Source: Castellaniella sp034675905 | GTDB taxonomy: Bacteria > Pseudomonadota > Gammaproteobacteria > Burkholderiales > Burkholderiaceae_B | Reading direction: 5' to 3' | Length of the DNA stretch: 64,000 nucleotides | Assembly: GCF_034675905.1 (NCBI RefSeq) | Contig: NZ_JAUCCV010000007.1 | Span: forward strand, 62,001-126,000 | The notes under the pieces: generated by a model | What the model saw: only the letters and a program-made list of their open reading frames with translations | The model's database searches: none | What the model was told of the DNA's origin: nothing | Position numbers and translations under genes: made by a program | Shown: positions 35,759 through 44,870 of the stretch, one piece after another | How positions within the stretch are numbered: position 1 is the first letter of the stretch | Layout: each line of letters starts with the position of its first letter

Positions 35759-36220
35759 TCAGTTGTCTTCGCGCCCAGAATACGGGGTCGGATCCACACC
35801 GGGTTCGGGGGCCGGATGCGCCCCGGCATGCTGGATGGCATAGGCGAACAGGCGTTCGTTGTTCTGGCCGTATTCCACCACGTCGTTGCACACGGCGCCG
35901 ATGGCCTGGGCATCATCGGCCAAGGCCGGGTCGCCGGAGTGCAGATGACGGAACCACAGGAACAAGCCGGTCTTCTGGTCACCCAGCGTATCGCACAGGC
36001 AATCGTACAAAGCATCCAGATTGCCGCCGAAGAACTCGGGATAATCGATGGCCTTGACCACCGCCCGCAACACAGCGGAACGGCTACGCGCCCGGTCGCA
36101 GTCCACCACAAAAGCCGCCAGGCCAGCCTCGGCGGCGGCCGTCAGCGCATCCTGTTCGGACACGGCCTGGGCGTCTACGACACCCTGGGCGAACATTTTG
36201 CTTATCTGGGCCAGACTCAT
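35759..36220 (-). CDS. Barstar-family protein without a neighbouring barnase
   Basis: Barstar-like proteins inhibit barnase-type ribonucleases by direct binding. The 153-residue product has the barstar fold signature FVVDCDRARSRSAVLRAVVKAIDYPEFFGGNLDALYDCLCD (about residues 36-76), with an acidic C-terminal part (GDPALADDAQAIGAVCNDVVEYGQNN). Extra residues lie before and after the core. The ATG at 36220 overlaps the stop of the patatin-like gene as ATGA and has AAGGAG 8 bases upstream, so the two are translated together. No barnase-like ribonuclease gene is in the window. Its partner may be elsewhere in the genome, lost, or be the patatin-like protein. Confidence 0.8.
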   Translation of the reverse strand: MSLAQISKMFAQGVVDAQAVSEQDALTAAAEAGLAAFVVDCDRARSRSAVLRAVVKAIDYPEFFGGNLDALYDCLCDTLGDQKTGLFLWFRHLHSGDPALADDAQAIGAVCNDVVEYGQNNERLFAYAIQHAGAHPAPEPGVDPTPYSGREDN

Positions 36221-37431
36221 GCGGGCCACTCCTTGAAAAAAGCGATGATTTCATCAGCACGATTCATGCTGTCTGCCCTGCCCAATGCGATCAGGTCCTT
36301 GGTATAGCCTGCTTCGAACAATAAATAGGATGCCAGCGCCCCGCCTGCCGCCTCGGGTTTGCGCGGCGACACCCCCAACACCCTGAACAAGGTCTGCACG
36401 GCGCGCGGCAATTCGTGCAGGTGTTCCAGCGCCATTTCGTCCAGAGAGCGACTGGGAGCGATCATCAGGGTATGGATGGGCCGCAATGACTCGCTTTTTA
36501 ATCCATTTGCAGGGATTCGCGCAAGCAGCCCATTGATTCGCTCCATGCGCTCCATGTCGACCGAAATGCCGTCCAGGAAAATATTGGACAAGGTATGGCC
36601 GGCAATCTGCGCCAGACTGGGGTATGCGGGGCTGAGTTCGCGGATGCCAGGCTGTGTTTCGTCCTGGTAGTTGGTGCTGATGACGAAGACCCGTTCGGCG
36701 CCCAGGTGAATGGCCGGGCTGATGGGCGCCAGCTGGCGCATCGAACCATCGCCACACCACAGGGTCCGGTCGCCCACCAGGATCGCCCGCGCAGGAAACA
36801 CGAAAGGAATGGCGCTGGACGCCAGCAGATGATCCACCCCGATGGAACAGGACACAGCCCGGCGCAGGGTGCGCGTCCAGGGCAGGATGCTGCCTTCGCC
36901 CGCCTGATAGAACGTCAGGTGTTCGCCAGTCGTATACGCGGCGGCGGTGATGGCCAGGGCTTTCAGGTGCCCGCGATCCAGATTGGTCCGCAGCCGGGGA
37001 AAGCTGAGCGTCCTGCTCAGCAGGCCTGACAGCGGCTCGTTGTCCAGCAGGGAATGCGGCGCGTAGCGGGACAGCTGCGGGCGAATCCATCCCAGGGTGA
37101 GCATGCCCAGCCACTGCAGGCCGGTGCGCACCAGGCGGGGGGCGTCTGAATAATAAACGTCGCGCGTATGCAAGGACTGCCACAGCGCGCACAGATGATC
37201 GATGGCTCGGTGCGGCTGATGAGCGCGACACGCCAGGGCGGCGGCATTGATGGCCCCGGCCGAGGTGCCGCAGACGATGTCGAAAGGATTACGGAACCCA
37301 GGGGCGCCATCCGGATCCAGCACCTGCAGGATGCCGGCCAGCACACCTGCCTGGTAGGCGGCGCGGGCGCCGCCCCCAGTCAGGACCAGACCGATCTGAG
37401 GCCGATCAGGATCGCCGTGGCTTATTGGCAT
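36217..37431 (-). CDS. Patatin-like phospholipase family protein
   Basis: Predicted lipid acyl hydrolase of 404 residues. The oxyanion loop is LTGGGARAAYQAGVL (18-32), the nucleophile serine is S57 in GTSAG, and the dyad aspartate is D228 in GDG. There is no signal peptide, so the protein is likely cytoplasmic or peripheral. The C-terminal 150 residues (helical, IHTLMIAPSRSLDEMALEHLHELP) resemble bacterial patatins of the YlbK/RssA-like group. It overlaps the end of maeB by 26 bases and the start of the barstar-like gene by 4, so it is probably in one transcript with both. Confidence 0.88.
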   Translation of the reverse strand: MPISHGDPDRPQIGLVLTGGGARAAYQAGVLAGILQVLDPDGAPGFRNPFDIVCGTSAGAINAAALACRAHQPHRAIDHLCALWQSLHTRDVYYSDAPRLVRTGLQWLGMLTLGWIRPQLSRYAPHSLLDNEPLSGLLSRTLSFPRLRTNLDRGHLKALAITAAAYTTGEHLTFYQAGEGSILPWTRTLRRAVSCSIGVDHLLASSAIPFVFPARAILVGDRTLWCGDGSMRQLAPISPAIHLGAERVFVISTNYQDETQPGIRELSPAYPSLAQIAGHTLSNIFLDGISVDMERMERINGLLARIPANGLKSESLRPIHTLMIAPSRSLDEMALEHLHELPRAVQTLFRVLGVSPRKPEAAGGALASYLLFEAGYTKDLIALGRADSMNRADEIIAFFKEWPA

Positions 37432-39700
37432 CGACCACCGTCAAGGCCGCCATATTGACGATCCGGCGCACCGTCGAGCTGGATGTCAGGATGTGGACCG
37501 GCGCATTGGCGCCCAGCAGGAACGGCCCGACCGCCACATTGCCGCCAGCGGCGGTCTTGAGCAGGTTGTAGGCGATATTGCCGGCATCCACGCTGGGGCA
37601 GATCAGCAGATTGGCTTCACCCTTCAAGGTGGTCGACGGCAGGATGCGCTGCCGCAAGGCCGGATCCAGCGCGCAATCGCCGTGCATTTCACCGTCGATT
37701 TCCAGGCCAGGGTCGCGTTCGCGCACCAGATCCAGCGCCGCACGCATCTTTTCGCCGGAAGACGAACTGCCCGTCCCGAAGTTCGAACGCGACAGCAAGG
37801 CGACTTTGGGTTCGATGTTCAGGCGGCGCATTTCTTCGGCGGCCATCAGGGTGATGTCCGCAATCTGCGTGGCATCCGGATTGTCGTTGACGTGCGTATC
37901 GGCCAGCGCGATGGTGCGCTCATCCAACAGCAGGATGTTCATGGCCGCATAGGTCTGCGCTCCCGGCTGCAAGCCCAGGACTTCGTCGATGAAGCGTAGA
38001 TGATTGGCATACGATCCGACCGTGCCGCAGATCATGCCGTCGGCGTCGCCCACACGCACCATCATGGCGCCGATCAGGGTCAGGCGGCGGCGCATTTCCA
38101 CCCGCGCCATTTCCTTGGTGATGCCGCGCCGGCACATCATTTCCCAGTACATGGTCCAGTAATGATGGAAGCGTTCATCGTGTTCGGGATTGGTAACCTC
38201 GACGTCCTCGCCCAGACGGATGCGCAGGCCGTATTTTTCGATACGGGCCGCCAACACCGCCGGCCGGCCGATCAAGATCGGTTTGGCCAGGCGTTCGTCG
38301 ACCACGATCTGCACGGCGCGCAGCACGCGTTCGTCTTCGCCCTCGGCAAAAACGATGCGGGATTTTCCGCCCTCGCGCACCATGGCGCGCGCCGCCGAGA
38401 ACAAGGGCTTCATGAAGGCGCCGGAATGGTAGACGAACTGTTCCAGCTGGCCGGCGTAGCTGTCCAGATCGGCCAGCGGGCGCGTCGCCACGCCATCGTC
38501 CATGGCCGCCTTGGCGACGGCGGGGGAAATGCGTACGATCAGGCGCGGATCAAAGGGCTTGGGAATGAAGTAATTGGCGCCGAAAGACACGTCGTACAGG
38601 CCATAGGCGGCCGCCACGACGTCGTTTTGCTCTTCGCGGGCCAGCTTGCAGATCGCCATGACGGCGGCTTTTTCCATGCCGCGCGTGATGGTGGTCGCCC
38701 CCACGTCCAGCGCACCCCGGAAAATATACGGGAAGCACAAGACATTATTGACCTGGTTGGGGAAATCGGACCGGCCGGTGGCGATCACGACATCGTCGCG
38801 CACCGCCAGGGCGTCGGCCGGCAGGATTTCCGGATTGGGATTGGCCAGCGCCAGCACCAGCGGGCGGGCCGCCATTTTCTTGACCATCTCGGGCTTGAGC
38901 ACGCCGCCCGCCGACAAGCCCAGGAACACATCGGCGTCGCCGATGATGTCGCCCAGCGTGCGGGCGTCGGTCTTTTGCGCAAAACGGGCCTTTTTGGGAT
39001 CCATCAAGACCGTGCGGCCTTCGTAGACCACGCCCTCGATGTCGGACACCCAGATGTGTTCCAGCGGCAGGCCCATGTCCATCATGAGTTCCAGGCAGCC
39101 CAGAGCAGCCGCCCCGGCGCCGGACACCACGACCTTGACCTTGGCGATGTCCTTGCCGACGACTTCCAGGCCGTTGATGAATGCCGCCGTCACGCAGATG
39201 GCCGTGCCGTGCTGGTCATCATGGAAGACCGGAATCTTCATGCGTTCGCGCAGTTTGCGCTCGACCTCGAAACATTCAGGCGCCTTGATGTCTTCCAGGT
39301 TGATGCCGCCGAATGTGGGTTCCAGCCCGGCGATGATATCCACCAGCTTGTCGGGGTCCTGTTCGTTGATCTCGATGTCGAAAACATCCAGGCCGGAGAA
39401 TTTTTTGAACAGCACGGCCTTGCCTTCCATGACGGGCTTGGAGGCCAGCGCCCCGATATTGCCCAGGCCCAGCACCGCCGTCCCGTTGGTGATCACCCCC
39501 ACCAGGTTGCCGCGCGCGGTGTAGCGAAAAGCATTATGGGCATCGTCGACGATGGCCTCGCAGGCCGCCGCTACCCCGGGGGAATAGGCCAGCGCCAGAT
39601 CCCGCTGGTTGGACAGCTGCTTGGTGGGTGTCACCGAGATTTTGCCGGGACGGCCATGTTCGTGATATTCGAGCGCCGCCGCGCGCAGGGATTCGTCCAT
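37406..39700 (-). CDS. maeB: NADP-dependent malic enzyme with C-terminal phosphotransacetylase-like domain
   Basis: Oxidatively decarboxylates malate to pyruvate with NADP, supplying NADPH and pyruvate. The 764-residue hybrid has a malic enzyme half (1 to about 425): YSPGVAAACEAI, NGTAVLGLGNIGALASKPVMEGKAVLFK, FHDDQHGTAI and VVVSGAGAAALGCLE (the NADP loop). The C-terminal half (about 440-764) resembles phosphotransacetylase (SRIVFAEGEDERVLRAVQIVVDERLAKPILIG), which in known hybrids is regulatory and responds to acetyl-CoA. Length and layout are standard for MaeB. Confidence 0.97.
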   Translation of the reverse strand: MDESLRAAALEYHEHGRPGKISVTPTKQLSNQRDLALAYSPGVAAACEAIVDDAHNAFRYTARGNLVGVITNGTAVLGLGNIGALASKPVMEGKAVLFKKFSGLDVFDIEINEQDPDKLVDIIAGLEPTFGGINLEDIKAPECFEVERKLRERMKIPVFHDDQHGTAICVTAAFINGLEVVGKDIAKVKVVVSGAGAAALGCLELMMDMGLPLEHIWVSDIEGVVYEGRTVLMDPKKARFAQKTDARTLGDIIGDADVFLGLSAGGVLKPEMVKKMAARPLVLALANPNPEILPADALAVRDDVVIATGRSDFPNQVNNVLCFPYIFRGALDVGATTITRGMEKAAVMAICKLAREEQNDVVAAAYGLYDVSFGANYFIPKPFDPRLIVRISPAVAKAAMDDGVATRPLADLDSYAGQLEQFVYHSGAFMKPLFSAARAMVREGGKSRIVFAEGEDERVLRAVQIVVDERLAKPILIGRPAVLAARIEKYGLRIRLGEDVEVTNPEHDERFHHYWTMYWEMMCRRGITKEMARVEMRRRLTLIGAMMVRVGDADGMICGTVGSYANHLRFIDEVLGLQPGAQTYAAMNILLLDERTIALADTHVNDNPDATQIADITLMAAEEMRRLNIEPKVALLSRSNFGTGSSSSGEKMRAALDLVRERDPGLEIDGEMHGDCALDPALRQRILPSTTLKGEANLLICPSVDAGNIAYNLLKTAAGGNVAVGPFLLGANAPVHILTSSSTVRRIVNMAALTVVDANKPRRS

Positions 39701-39787
39701 CGTGGTGCCTTGTCTAGTGTTATATGAGGGGTGATGCCATTCTAGCTGCTTGCATCGATCAGGGGTATGGCCCGCAGTGCATGCCGT

Positions 39788-40699
39788 TCATGTGTCGACG
39801 CCATGCAGATCCTGGCCCTGCGCCGGAAACAGCCCGTCGGGGTCGAACAAGGCCCGCACGGCCCGGTCCGTCTCCCGCTGCGCCGCACCGGGTCCCGGGC
39901 GATTGCCATAGCGGGATTCATAGGGCCGTTCGGCTGGCGCGCCCAGCCGCTCGTCAAATACCAGCCATTCGACCCAGCCCAATTCCCCGCCGTGTCCCAA
40001 CAGCAGATGGGCCAGATTGACCGTCCGCCCTGCAAGCGGACTGAGCGCATCAAGCCGGTAGCGGGCATCCCAGTACGAATCCTCGGCGCCCTGCAGGTTG
40101 GCGCTCAATTCAAACAGACGCGGGATCATGCCCTGCACACGCAGATTGTCCAAGGGCTTGCGATTGTCCACGCCGAACGCCCCCAGATTGGCCTGAGTGC
40201 CATCGGCCAGCAGCAGCAAGGCATGCGTCAGGCCGCTATCCGCCGTCTGGCCGCAGGCCCAATCGCAACTGCGCCGATCCGCCAGCCAGGCGGCCACAGT
40301 CAGGTGCGCCGGCTGATCGCGAAACTGGGGCAGGCCGGCGGATTCCAGATCGCCCACCAGGCAGCCCGGCTGCACGAACCAGCGCGGATCCTCCGGCCCC
40401 AGGCGTTCGCAGCGGGCCATGGCCGAGCCTGGTTCCAGCCATAGGACCGGCGCATCATCCAGGGAACTGGCGCAAGGCACGCCATCAAGCGCCATCGTGA
40501 TGCCGTATTCGCGGCACAGGGCGCGCGCCTGATAGACATCCTGCATATGACCGGGCACCAGCCGGGCGCTGCCGGCAGATGTGGAAAAGTCATATACCTG
40601 CCCCTGAGCGACCCGACGCAGGCGGGACAGAAAGGCGTCCCACGGGGATTGCTCGGCACGGCGGCCAACCAGAAAGGCGCGGCGCGACGGTGACTGCAT
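39788..40699 (-). CDS. Reduced FAD-binding oxidoreductase-like protein (GlcD-related)
   Basis: 303-residue protein that looks like a shortened PCMH-type FAD oxidoreductase. PRWFVQPGCLVGDLESAGLPQF resembles the second half of the FAD-binding site, and the C-terminus RALFDPDGLFPAQGQDL resembles the DP-x-G-x-F-N-P-G ending of GlcD-like enzymes. Most of the central substrate domain of full-length GlcD (about 450-500 residues) is missing. The N-terminal SRRAFLVGRR resembles a twin-arginine motif, but no hydrophobic segment follows, so export is unlikely. Divergent from the aminotransferase gene, 58 bases apart. Reaction unknown; it may not bind FAD. Confidence 0.6.
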   Translation of the reverse strand: MQSPSRRAFLVGRRAEQSPWDAFLSRLRRVAQGQVYDFSTSAGSARLVPGHMQDVYQARALCREYGITMALDGVPCASSLDDAPVLWLEPGSAMARCERLGPEDPRWFVQPGCLVGDLESAGLPQFRDQPAHLTVAAWLADRRSCDWACGQTADSGLTHALLLLADGTQANLGAFGVDNRKPLDNLRVQGMIPRLFELSANLQGAEDSYWDARYRLDALSPLAGRTVNLAHLLLGHGGELGWVEWLVFDERLGAPAERPYESRYGNRPGPGAAQRETDRAVRALFDPDGLFPAQGQDLHGVDT

Positions 40700-40757
40700 A
40701 GAAGGCTCCTGGCCAAGGCTACAATTGGTCTTTTAGACAATGCGGTAGAGATACGTC

Positions 40758-41960
40758 ATGGTCCGACTGGCCGACAGAACCCAACGCACAGTGCCATTTT
40801 ACGCTGTGGAAGTCCTGAAACAGGCGCAGGCGCTGGCCGCCCAAGGCCGCGACATCGTCAGCCTGGGCATCGGCGAGCCCGATTTCACCGCCCCGCCCCG
40901 TGTCCTGGAAACCCTGAACCGGGCAGCCGATGCCGGGCTCAGCGGCTACACGGCCCCGGTCGGCATCCCGGCCCTGCGCGAGGCCATCTCCCACTATTAC
41001 GACACGCATTTCGGCGCCCGGGTCGACCCATCCCGCATCCTGATCACCGCAGGGGCGTCCGGCGCGCTGCTGCTGGCCACGCTGGCCCTGATCAATCCCG
41101 GCGACGAGGTCCTGATGCCCGACCCGTCCTACCCCGCCAACCAGAACTTCATCACGGCGGCCGGCGGGACCGCGCGGCTGATCCCCACCAGCGCCGAACA
41201 CCGCTTCCAGCTGCGAGCCGAAGACATAGATGCTCATTGGGGGCCGGCCACCCGGGGCGTGCTGATCGCCTCGCCCAGCAACCCGACGGGCACGTCCATG
41301 CCCCGCGAGGCCCTGCGGGCGCTGATCGCTGCCGTACGCGCCCGCGGGGGGTTTGTCATCATGGACGAAATCTACCTGGGCCTGTACTACGACGGCGTCC
41401 CGCAAAGCGCCCTGACGCTGGACGATGACCTGGTGGTCATCAACAGCTTTTCAAAATACTTTCACATGACGGGGTGGCGTCTGGGGTGGCTGATGGCCCC
41501 GGCCGCCCTGATGCCGGCCATCGAACGGCTGGCCGCCAGTCTGGCGATCTGCGCCCCGGCGCTGGCCCAGCACGCCGCGCTTAGCTGCTTCGAACCCGAG
41601 GTCATGCAGATCTACGAACGCCGGCGTTTGTCCTTCAAGGAACGGCGCGACTATCTGCTGCCGGAATTCGCACGGCTCGGCCTGGATGTCCCCGCCGCGC
41701 CGGATGGGGCTTTTTATATTTTTGCCGACATCCATGCCTTTGGCCTGGATAGCGCCGAATTCTGCCGCCGCCTGCTGAACGAAGCCGGGGTTGCGTCCGT
41801 CCCCGGGCTGGATTTCGGCCAGGCCCATGCCGCCCGGACGGTACGCTTTTCCTATGCGACCGGGCTGGATCGCTTGCGCGAAGCGATTACGCGGATGGAA
41901 GTGTTTTTAGACGCCTTGCGATCCCCTGCCGCTTCGGCGGCGCAGACACACCGCGCATAA
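40758..41960 (+). CDS. Pyridoxal-phosphate-dependent class I/II aminotransferase
   Basis: Fold type I aminotransferase of 400 residues. SLGIGEPDFTAPPRVLE and GYTAPVGIPALREAI form the N-terminal substrate part. SPSNPTGTSMP and MDEIYLGLYYDG carry the conserved Asn and Asp/Tyr, and the Schiff-base lysine is in SFSKYFHMTGWRLGW. It resembles aspartate- or alanine-type transaminases (YfdZ/AspC-like), but the specificity cannot be read. Converges on the lytic transglycosylase gene. Confidence 0.93.
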   Translation: MVRLADRTQRTVPFYAVEVLKQAQALAAQGRDIVSLGIGEPDFTAPPRVLETLNRAADAGLSGYTAPVGIPALREAISHYYDTHFGARVDPSRILITAGASGALLLATLALINPGDEVLMPDPSYPANQNFITAAGGTARLIPTSAEHRFQLRAEDIDAHWGPATRGVLIASPSNPTGTSMPREALRALIAAVRARGGFVIMDEIYLGLYYDGVPQSALTLDDDLVVINSFSKYFHMTGWRLGWLMAPAALMPAIERLAASLAICAPALAQHAALSCFEPEVMQIYERRRLSFKERRDYLLPEFARLGLDVPAAPDGAFYIFADIHAFGLDSAEFCRRLLNEAGVASVPGLDFGQAHAARTVRFSYATGLDRLREAITRMEVFLDALRSPAASAAQTHRA

Positions 41961-41994
41961 GGGATTGGGGCCGTCATCAGCCCTGCGACGCGTG

Positions 41995-42882
41995 TCAGTT
42001 CTTGCCCAGCGGTATACCGGATGCCAAGGCAATGCGGCGGCGTTCGGCCAGGACCTTGGCCCCATAGCCGCCATCGCTGGGGCCGGACGCCCCGACATAA
42101 CAAGACAGGCCGCCCTCGACCGAGCCGCGCCGGCGGATGCAATCCGCCAGGATCTGGGCCCCGATGCGGATGTTGACCACCGGATTGAAAATCGCCGATG
42201 GTCCGCCATGCACCCGCAGCTTGTCGCGGTGCACGCTGCTCATGACCTGCATCAGGCCTTGCGCCCCGACCGAGCTTTCCACAAAGGGGTTGTAGCGGGA
42301 CTCAATAGCGATGACGGCCAGCAGCAATTGGGGATCTACCCGGCGTTCTTTCCCGACCGCAAAGGCCGTGCGCACCAAGGCCCCCGACACGCTGGAAGCG
42401 ATCCGGTATTTACGTGACAGATAGCTGCGCAGCCCCTGGGCCTGGGCGGTGGTCACGCCAGGGATGGCTTGGTCGCGCATGCTGGCGGACAAGGCCTGCA
42501 TGAAATCCGCTGGGCCTGAAGGCGCTGCCGCCGCCGGCGCCTGATCGCCGGAGGCCGGCGGCTGATCCGGCGCCGCCGTGTCGTCCGCCGTATCCGCCGG
42601 CGCCGTGCCATTCGATCCCTGCACCTGATCCGTCGGCGGCGTCCAGGCATAATCGGCATCGCCGCCGCCATAGACCGTACCATCCGCCTGGAACATGGCC
42701 AGGACCACCTGATGCAGTTGCTGGGACTGCTGGCGCATCGAAGGCAGGACCAGGCTCAAGCCCAGCGTCGTCAATACGGCCAGCCCCAGGTAAATGGCGC
42801 TGACATGGATGAATTCATTGACGGGAGAGAGCACGGCGCGCATGCCGTGCTGCAGGCGCTCAGCCAGCAACCTTGCGACCAT
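41995..42882 (-). CDS. Membrane-anchored lytic transglycosylase (SLT domain)
   Basis: Peptidoglycan-cleaving enzyme with a single N-terminal membrane helix (about residues 28-46, HVSAIYLGLAVLTTLGLSLVL), a Pro/Ala/Asp-rich linker (80-125) and a C-terminal SLT (goose-lysozyme-like) domain. The catalytic glutamate is E194 in AVIAIESRYNPFVESSVGAQGLMQVM. The 295-residue form from 42882 is chosen because GGAGG lies 5 bases upstream; a longer frame upstream has no such signal. Divergent from ubiD. The catalytic part would face the periplasm. Confidence 0.92.
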   Translation of the reverse strand: MVARLLAERLQHGMRAVLSPVNEFIHVSAIYLGLAVLTTLGLSLVLPSMRQQSQQLHQVVLAMFQADGTVYGGGDADYAWTPPTDQVQGSNGTAPADTADDTAAPDQPPASGDQAPAAAAPSGPADFMQALSASMRDQAIPGVTTAQAQGLRSYLSRKYRIASSVSGALVRTAFAVGKERRVDPQLLLAVIAIESRYNPFVESSVGAQGLMQVMSSVHRDKLRVHGGPSAIFNPVVNIRIGAQILADCIRRRGSVEGGLSCYVGASGPSDGGYGAKVLAERRRIALASGIPLGKN

Positions 42883-42962
42883 GGGCGCCTCCGGCAGCCG
42901 TTCGGGCGGGGGGAATGGTAATCTTTGGCACGTCGACACTGTAACCTGATTGAGCACACTCT

Positions 42963-44510
42963 GTGAAATACCGCGACCTTCGGGACTTCATCGCCCAACT
43001 CGAGCGCCAGGGCCAGCTCAAACGCATCCGCCACCCGGTCTCCACCACGCTGGAAATGACGGAAATCAGCGACCGCGTGCTGCGCGCCGGCGGCCCCGCC
43101 CTGCTGTTCGAACAGGCGCAGCATGCGGGCCGGACCAGCCCCATTCCCGTGTTGACGAACCTGTTCGGCACCCCGCAGCGCGTGGCCTGGGGCATGGGCG
43201 CCGAAGACGTCTCGGCCTTGCGCGACACGGGCGAACTGCTGGCCTCGCTGCGTGAACCGACGCCGCCCCACGGCATGCGCGACGCCCTGTCGAAAGTCGC
43301 GATGCTGAAAGCGGCGCTGTGGGACATGAACCCGCGCCAGGTGCGTTCCGCTCCCTGCCAGGAAGTCGTCATCGAAGCTGATCAGGTCGACTTGCACGAC
43401 CTGCCGCTGCAAAGCTGCTGGCCGGGCGACGTGGCGCCGCTATTGACCTGGGGGCTGGTCATTACGCGCGGCCCGAATGCACGGCGTCAGAACCTGGGCA
43501 TCTACCGCCAGCAACTGATCGGCCGCAACAAACTGATCATGCGCTGGCTGTCGCATCGCGGCGGCGCACTGGATTTCCGCGATCACTGCCTGGCCCACCC
43601 CGGCCAGCCTTTTCCCATCGCCGTGGCGCTGGGCACTGATCCGGCCACCCTGCTGGCCGCCGTCACCCCGATTCCCGACAGCCTGTCCGAATATCAGTTC
43701 GCCGGCCTGCTGCGAGGTTCCCGCACCGAACTGGCCGCCGCCCTGGGCAGCGGCCTGCAAGTGCCCGCCCAGGCGGAAATCGTCCTGGAAGGCCATATCC
43801 TGCCCTCCTCCGACCCCAGAGCCATCGCTCCCACGGTCCCCGACGGGGTATCCCCGCCAGCCGGCGCCGACTATGAAATGGCGCTGGAAGGCCCGTATGG
43901 GGATCACACGGGCTACTACAACGAACAGGACTGGTTCCCGGTCTTGACGGTCGAGCGCATCACCCACCGGCGCCAGCCGATCTATCACAGCACCTACACC
44001 GGCAAGCCGCCTGACGAACCGGCGGTGCTGGGCGTGGCGCTGAACGAAGTGTTCGTGCCGCTGCTCAAGCGCCAGTTTCCCGAAATCACCGATTTCTACC
44101 TGCCCCCGGAAGGCTGCAGCTACCGGCTGGCGGTGGTCTCGATCCGCAAGCAGTACCCGGGCCACGCCAAACGTATCCTGTTCGGCCTATGGAGCGTGCT
44201 GCGCCAGTTCATGTACACCAAGTTCATCATCGTGGTGGACGAGGACATCGATGTACGCAACTGGTCCGAGGTCATCTGGGCCATGACGACCCGCATGGAC
44301 CCGGTGCGCGACACCCTGCTGGTGGAAAACACACCCATCGATTATCTGGATTTCGCCTCGCCGGTGTCGGGTCTGGGCGGCAAGATGGGGCTGGACGCCA
44401 CCAACAAATGGCCGGGCGAGACCCAGCGCGAATGGGGACGACCGATCACCATGTCCGCCGACGTCAAGCAGCGGGTGGACGCCATGTGGGATCAGCTCGG
44501 CCTGGCCTGA
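42963..44510 (+). CDS. ubiD: 4-hydroxy-3-polyprenylbenzoate decarboxylase UbiD
   Basis: Prenylated-FMN-dependent decarboxylase of ubiquinone synthesis. The 515-residue product starts MKYRDLRDFIAQLERQGQLKRI from a GTG codon, the family N-terminus. ILFGLWSVLRQFMYTKFIIVVDEDIDVRNWSEVIWAMTTR and the end region LGGKMGLDATNKWPGET are strongly conserved in UbiD; EGPYGDHTGYYNEQDWFPV carries metal and cofactor contacts. Length is usual for betaproteobacteria (E. coli 497). Its flavin prenyltransferase partner UbiX is not in the window. Confidence 0.97.
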   Translation: MKYRDLRDFIAQLERQGQLKRIRHPVSTTLEMTEISDRVLRAGGPALLFEQAQHAGRTSPIPVLTNLFGTPQRVAWGMGAEDVSALRDTGELLASLREPTPPHGMRDALSKVAMLKAALWDMNPRQVRSAPCQEVVIEADQVDLHDLPLQSCWPGDVAPLLTWGLVITRGPNARRQNLGIYRQQLIGRNKLIMRWLSHRGGALDFRDHCLAHPGQPFPIAVALGTDPATLLAAVTPIPDSLSEYQFAGLLRGSRTELAAALGSGLQVPAQAEIVLEGHILPSSDPRAIAPTVPDGVSPPAGADYEMALEGPYGDHTGYYNEQDWFPVLTVERITHRRQPIYHSTYTGKPPDEPAVLGVALNEVFVPLLKRQFPEITDFYLPPEGCSYRLAVVSIRKQYPGHAKRILFGLWSVLRQFMYTKFIIVVDEDIDVRNWSEVIWAMTTRMDPVRDTLLVENTPIDYLDFASPVSGLGGKMGLDATNKWPGETQREWGRPITMSADVKQRVDAMWDQLGLA

Positions 44511-44516
44511 CAGGGA

Positions 44517-44870
44517 TCAGGCGTTCTCGTCCTGAGAGCCGTTGCGCTTGCCCAGCCAGACCAGCCCGGCGATCAGCGCGGTTTTCAGGATGATCCTGCG
44601 CCGGCCGGTCTTGCCCAGAGCGGACCCCAGCAAAGACCCCATCATCGGATAGCGCCGCAACAGCCGCCAGCCGACACTTAACCAGCCCAGGCCGGAAGCC
44701 TGCAGATGGTCGCTGGCCTGCGCCGCCAGCGCGCGGGGCTGTACGGCGCCCGCCAGGCGGCAGGCGCTCTGGCGCAAGGCCAGACGCTCGTAGCCCGCCT
44801 GCAGGCGTAGCAGTTCAATACGCAAGCGACGGTCTCGGGCGCTGGAGGTACGCACTACAGGCTGATTCAT
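44517..44870 (-). CDS. yqjK: Small basic YqjK-like protein
   Basis: 117-residue protein with a basic helical N-terminal part (RDRRLRIELLRLQAGYERLALRQSACRLAGAVQP) and a hydrophobic stretch near the C-terminus (IILKTALIAGLVWLGK). No enzyme motif. The name rests mainly on its position as third gene of a yqjD-yqjE-yqjK-like set, as in E. coli. Its ATG overlaps the stop of the YqjE-like gene (ATGA). Converges on ubiD, six bases apart. Confidence 0.65.
   Translation of the reverse strand: MNQPVVRTSSARDRRLRIELLRLQAGYERLALRQSACRLAGAVQPRALAAQASDHLQASGLGWLSVGWRLLRRYPMMGSLLGSALGKTGRRRIILKTALIAGLVWLGKRNGSQDENA

Noticed and set aside
40652..40699. Twin-arginine signal on the FAD-oxidoreductase-like protein (SRRAFLVGRR)
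   Set aside because: No hydrophobic segment follows the arginines; the next residues are charged and polar.
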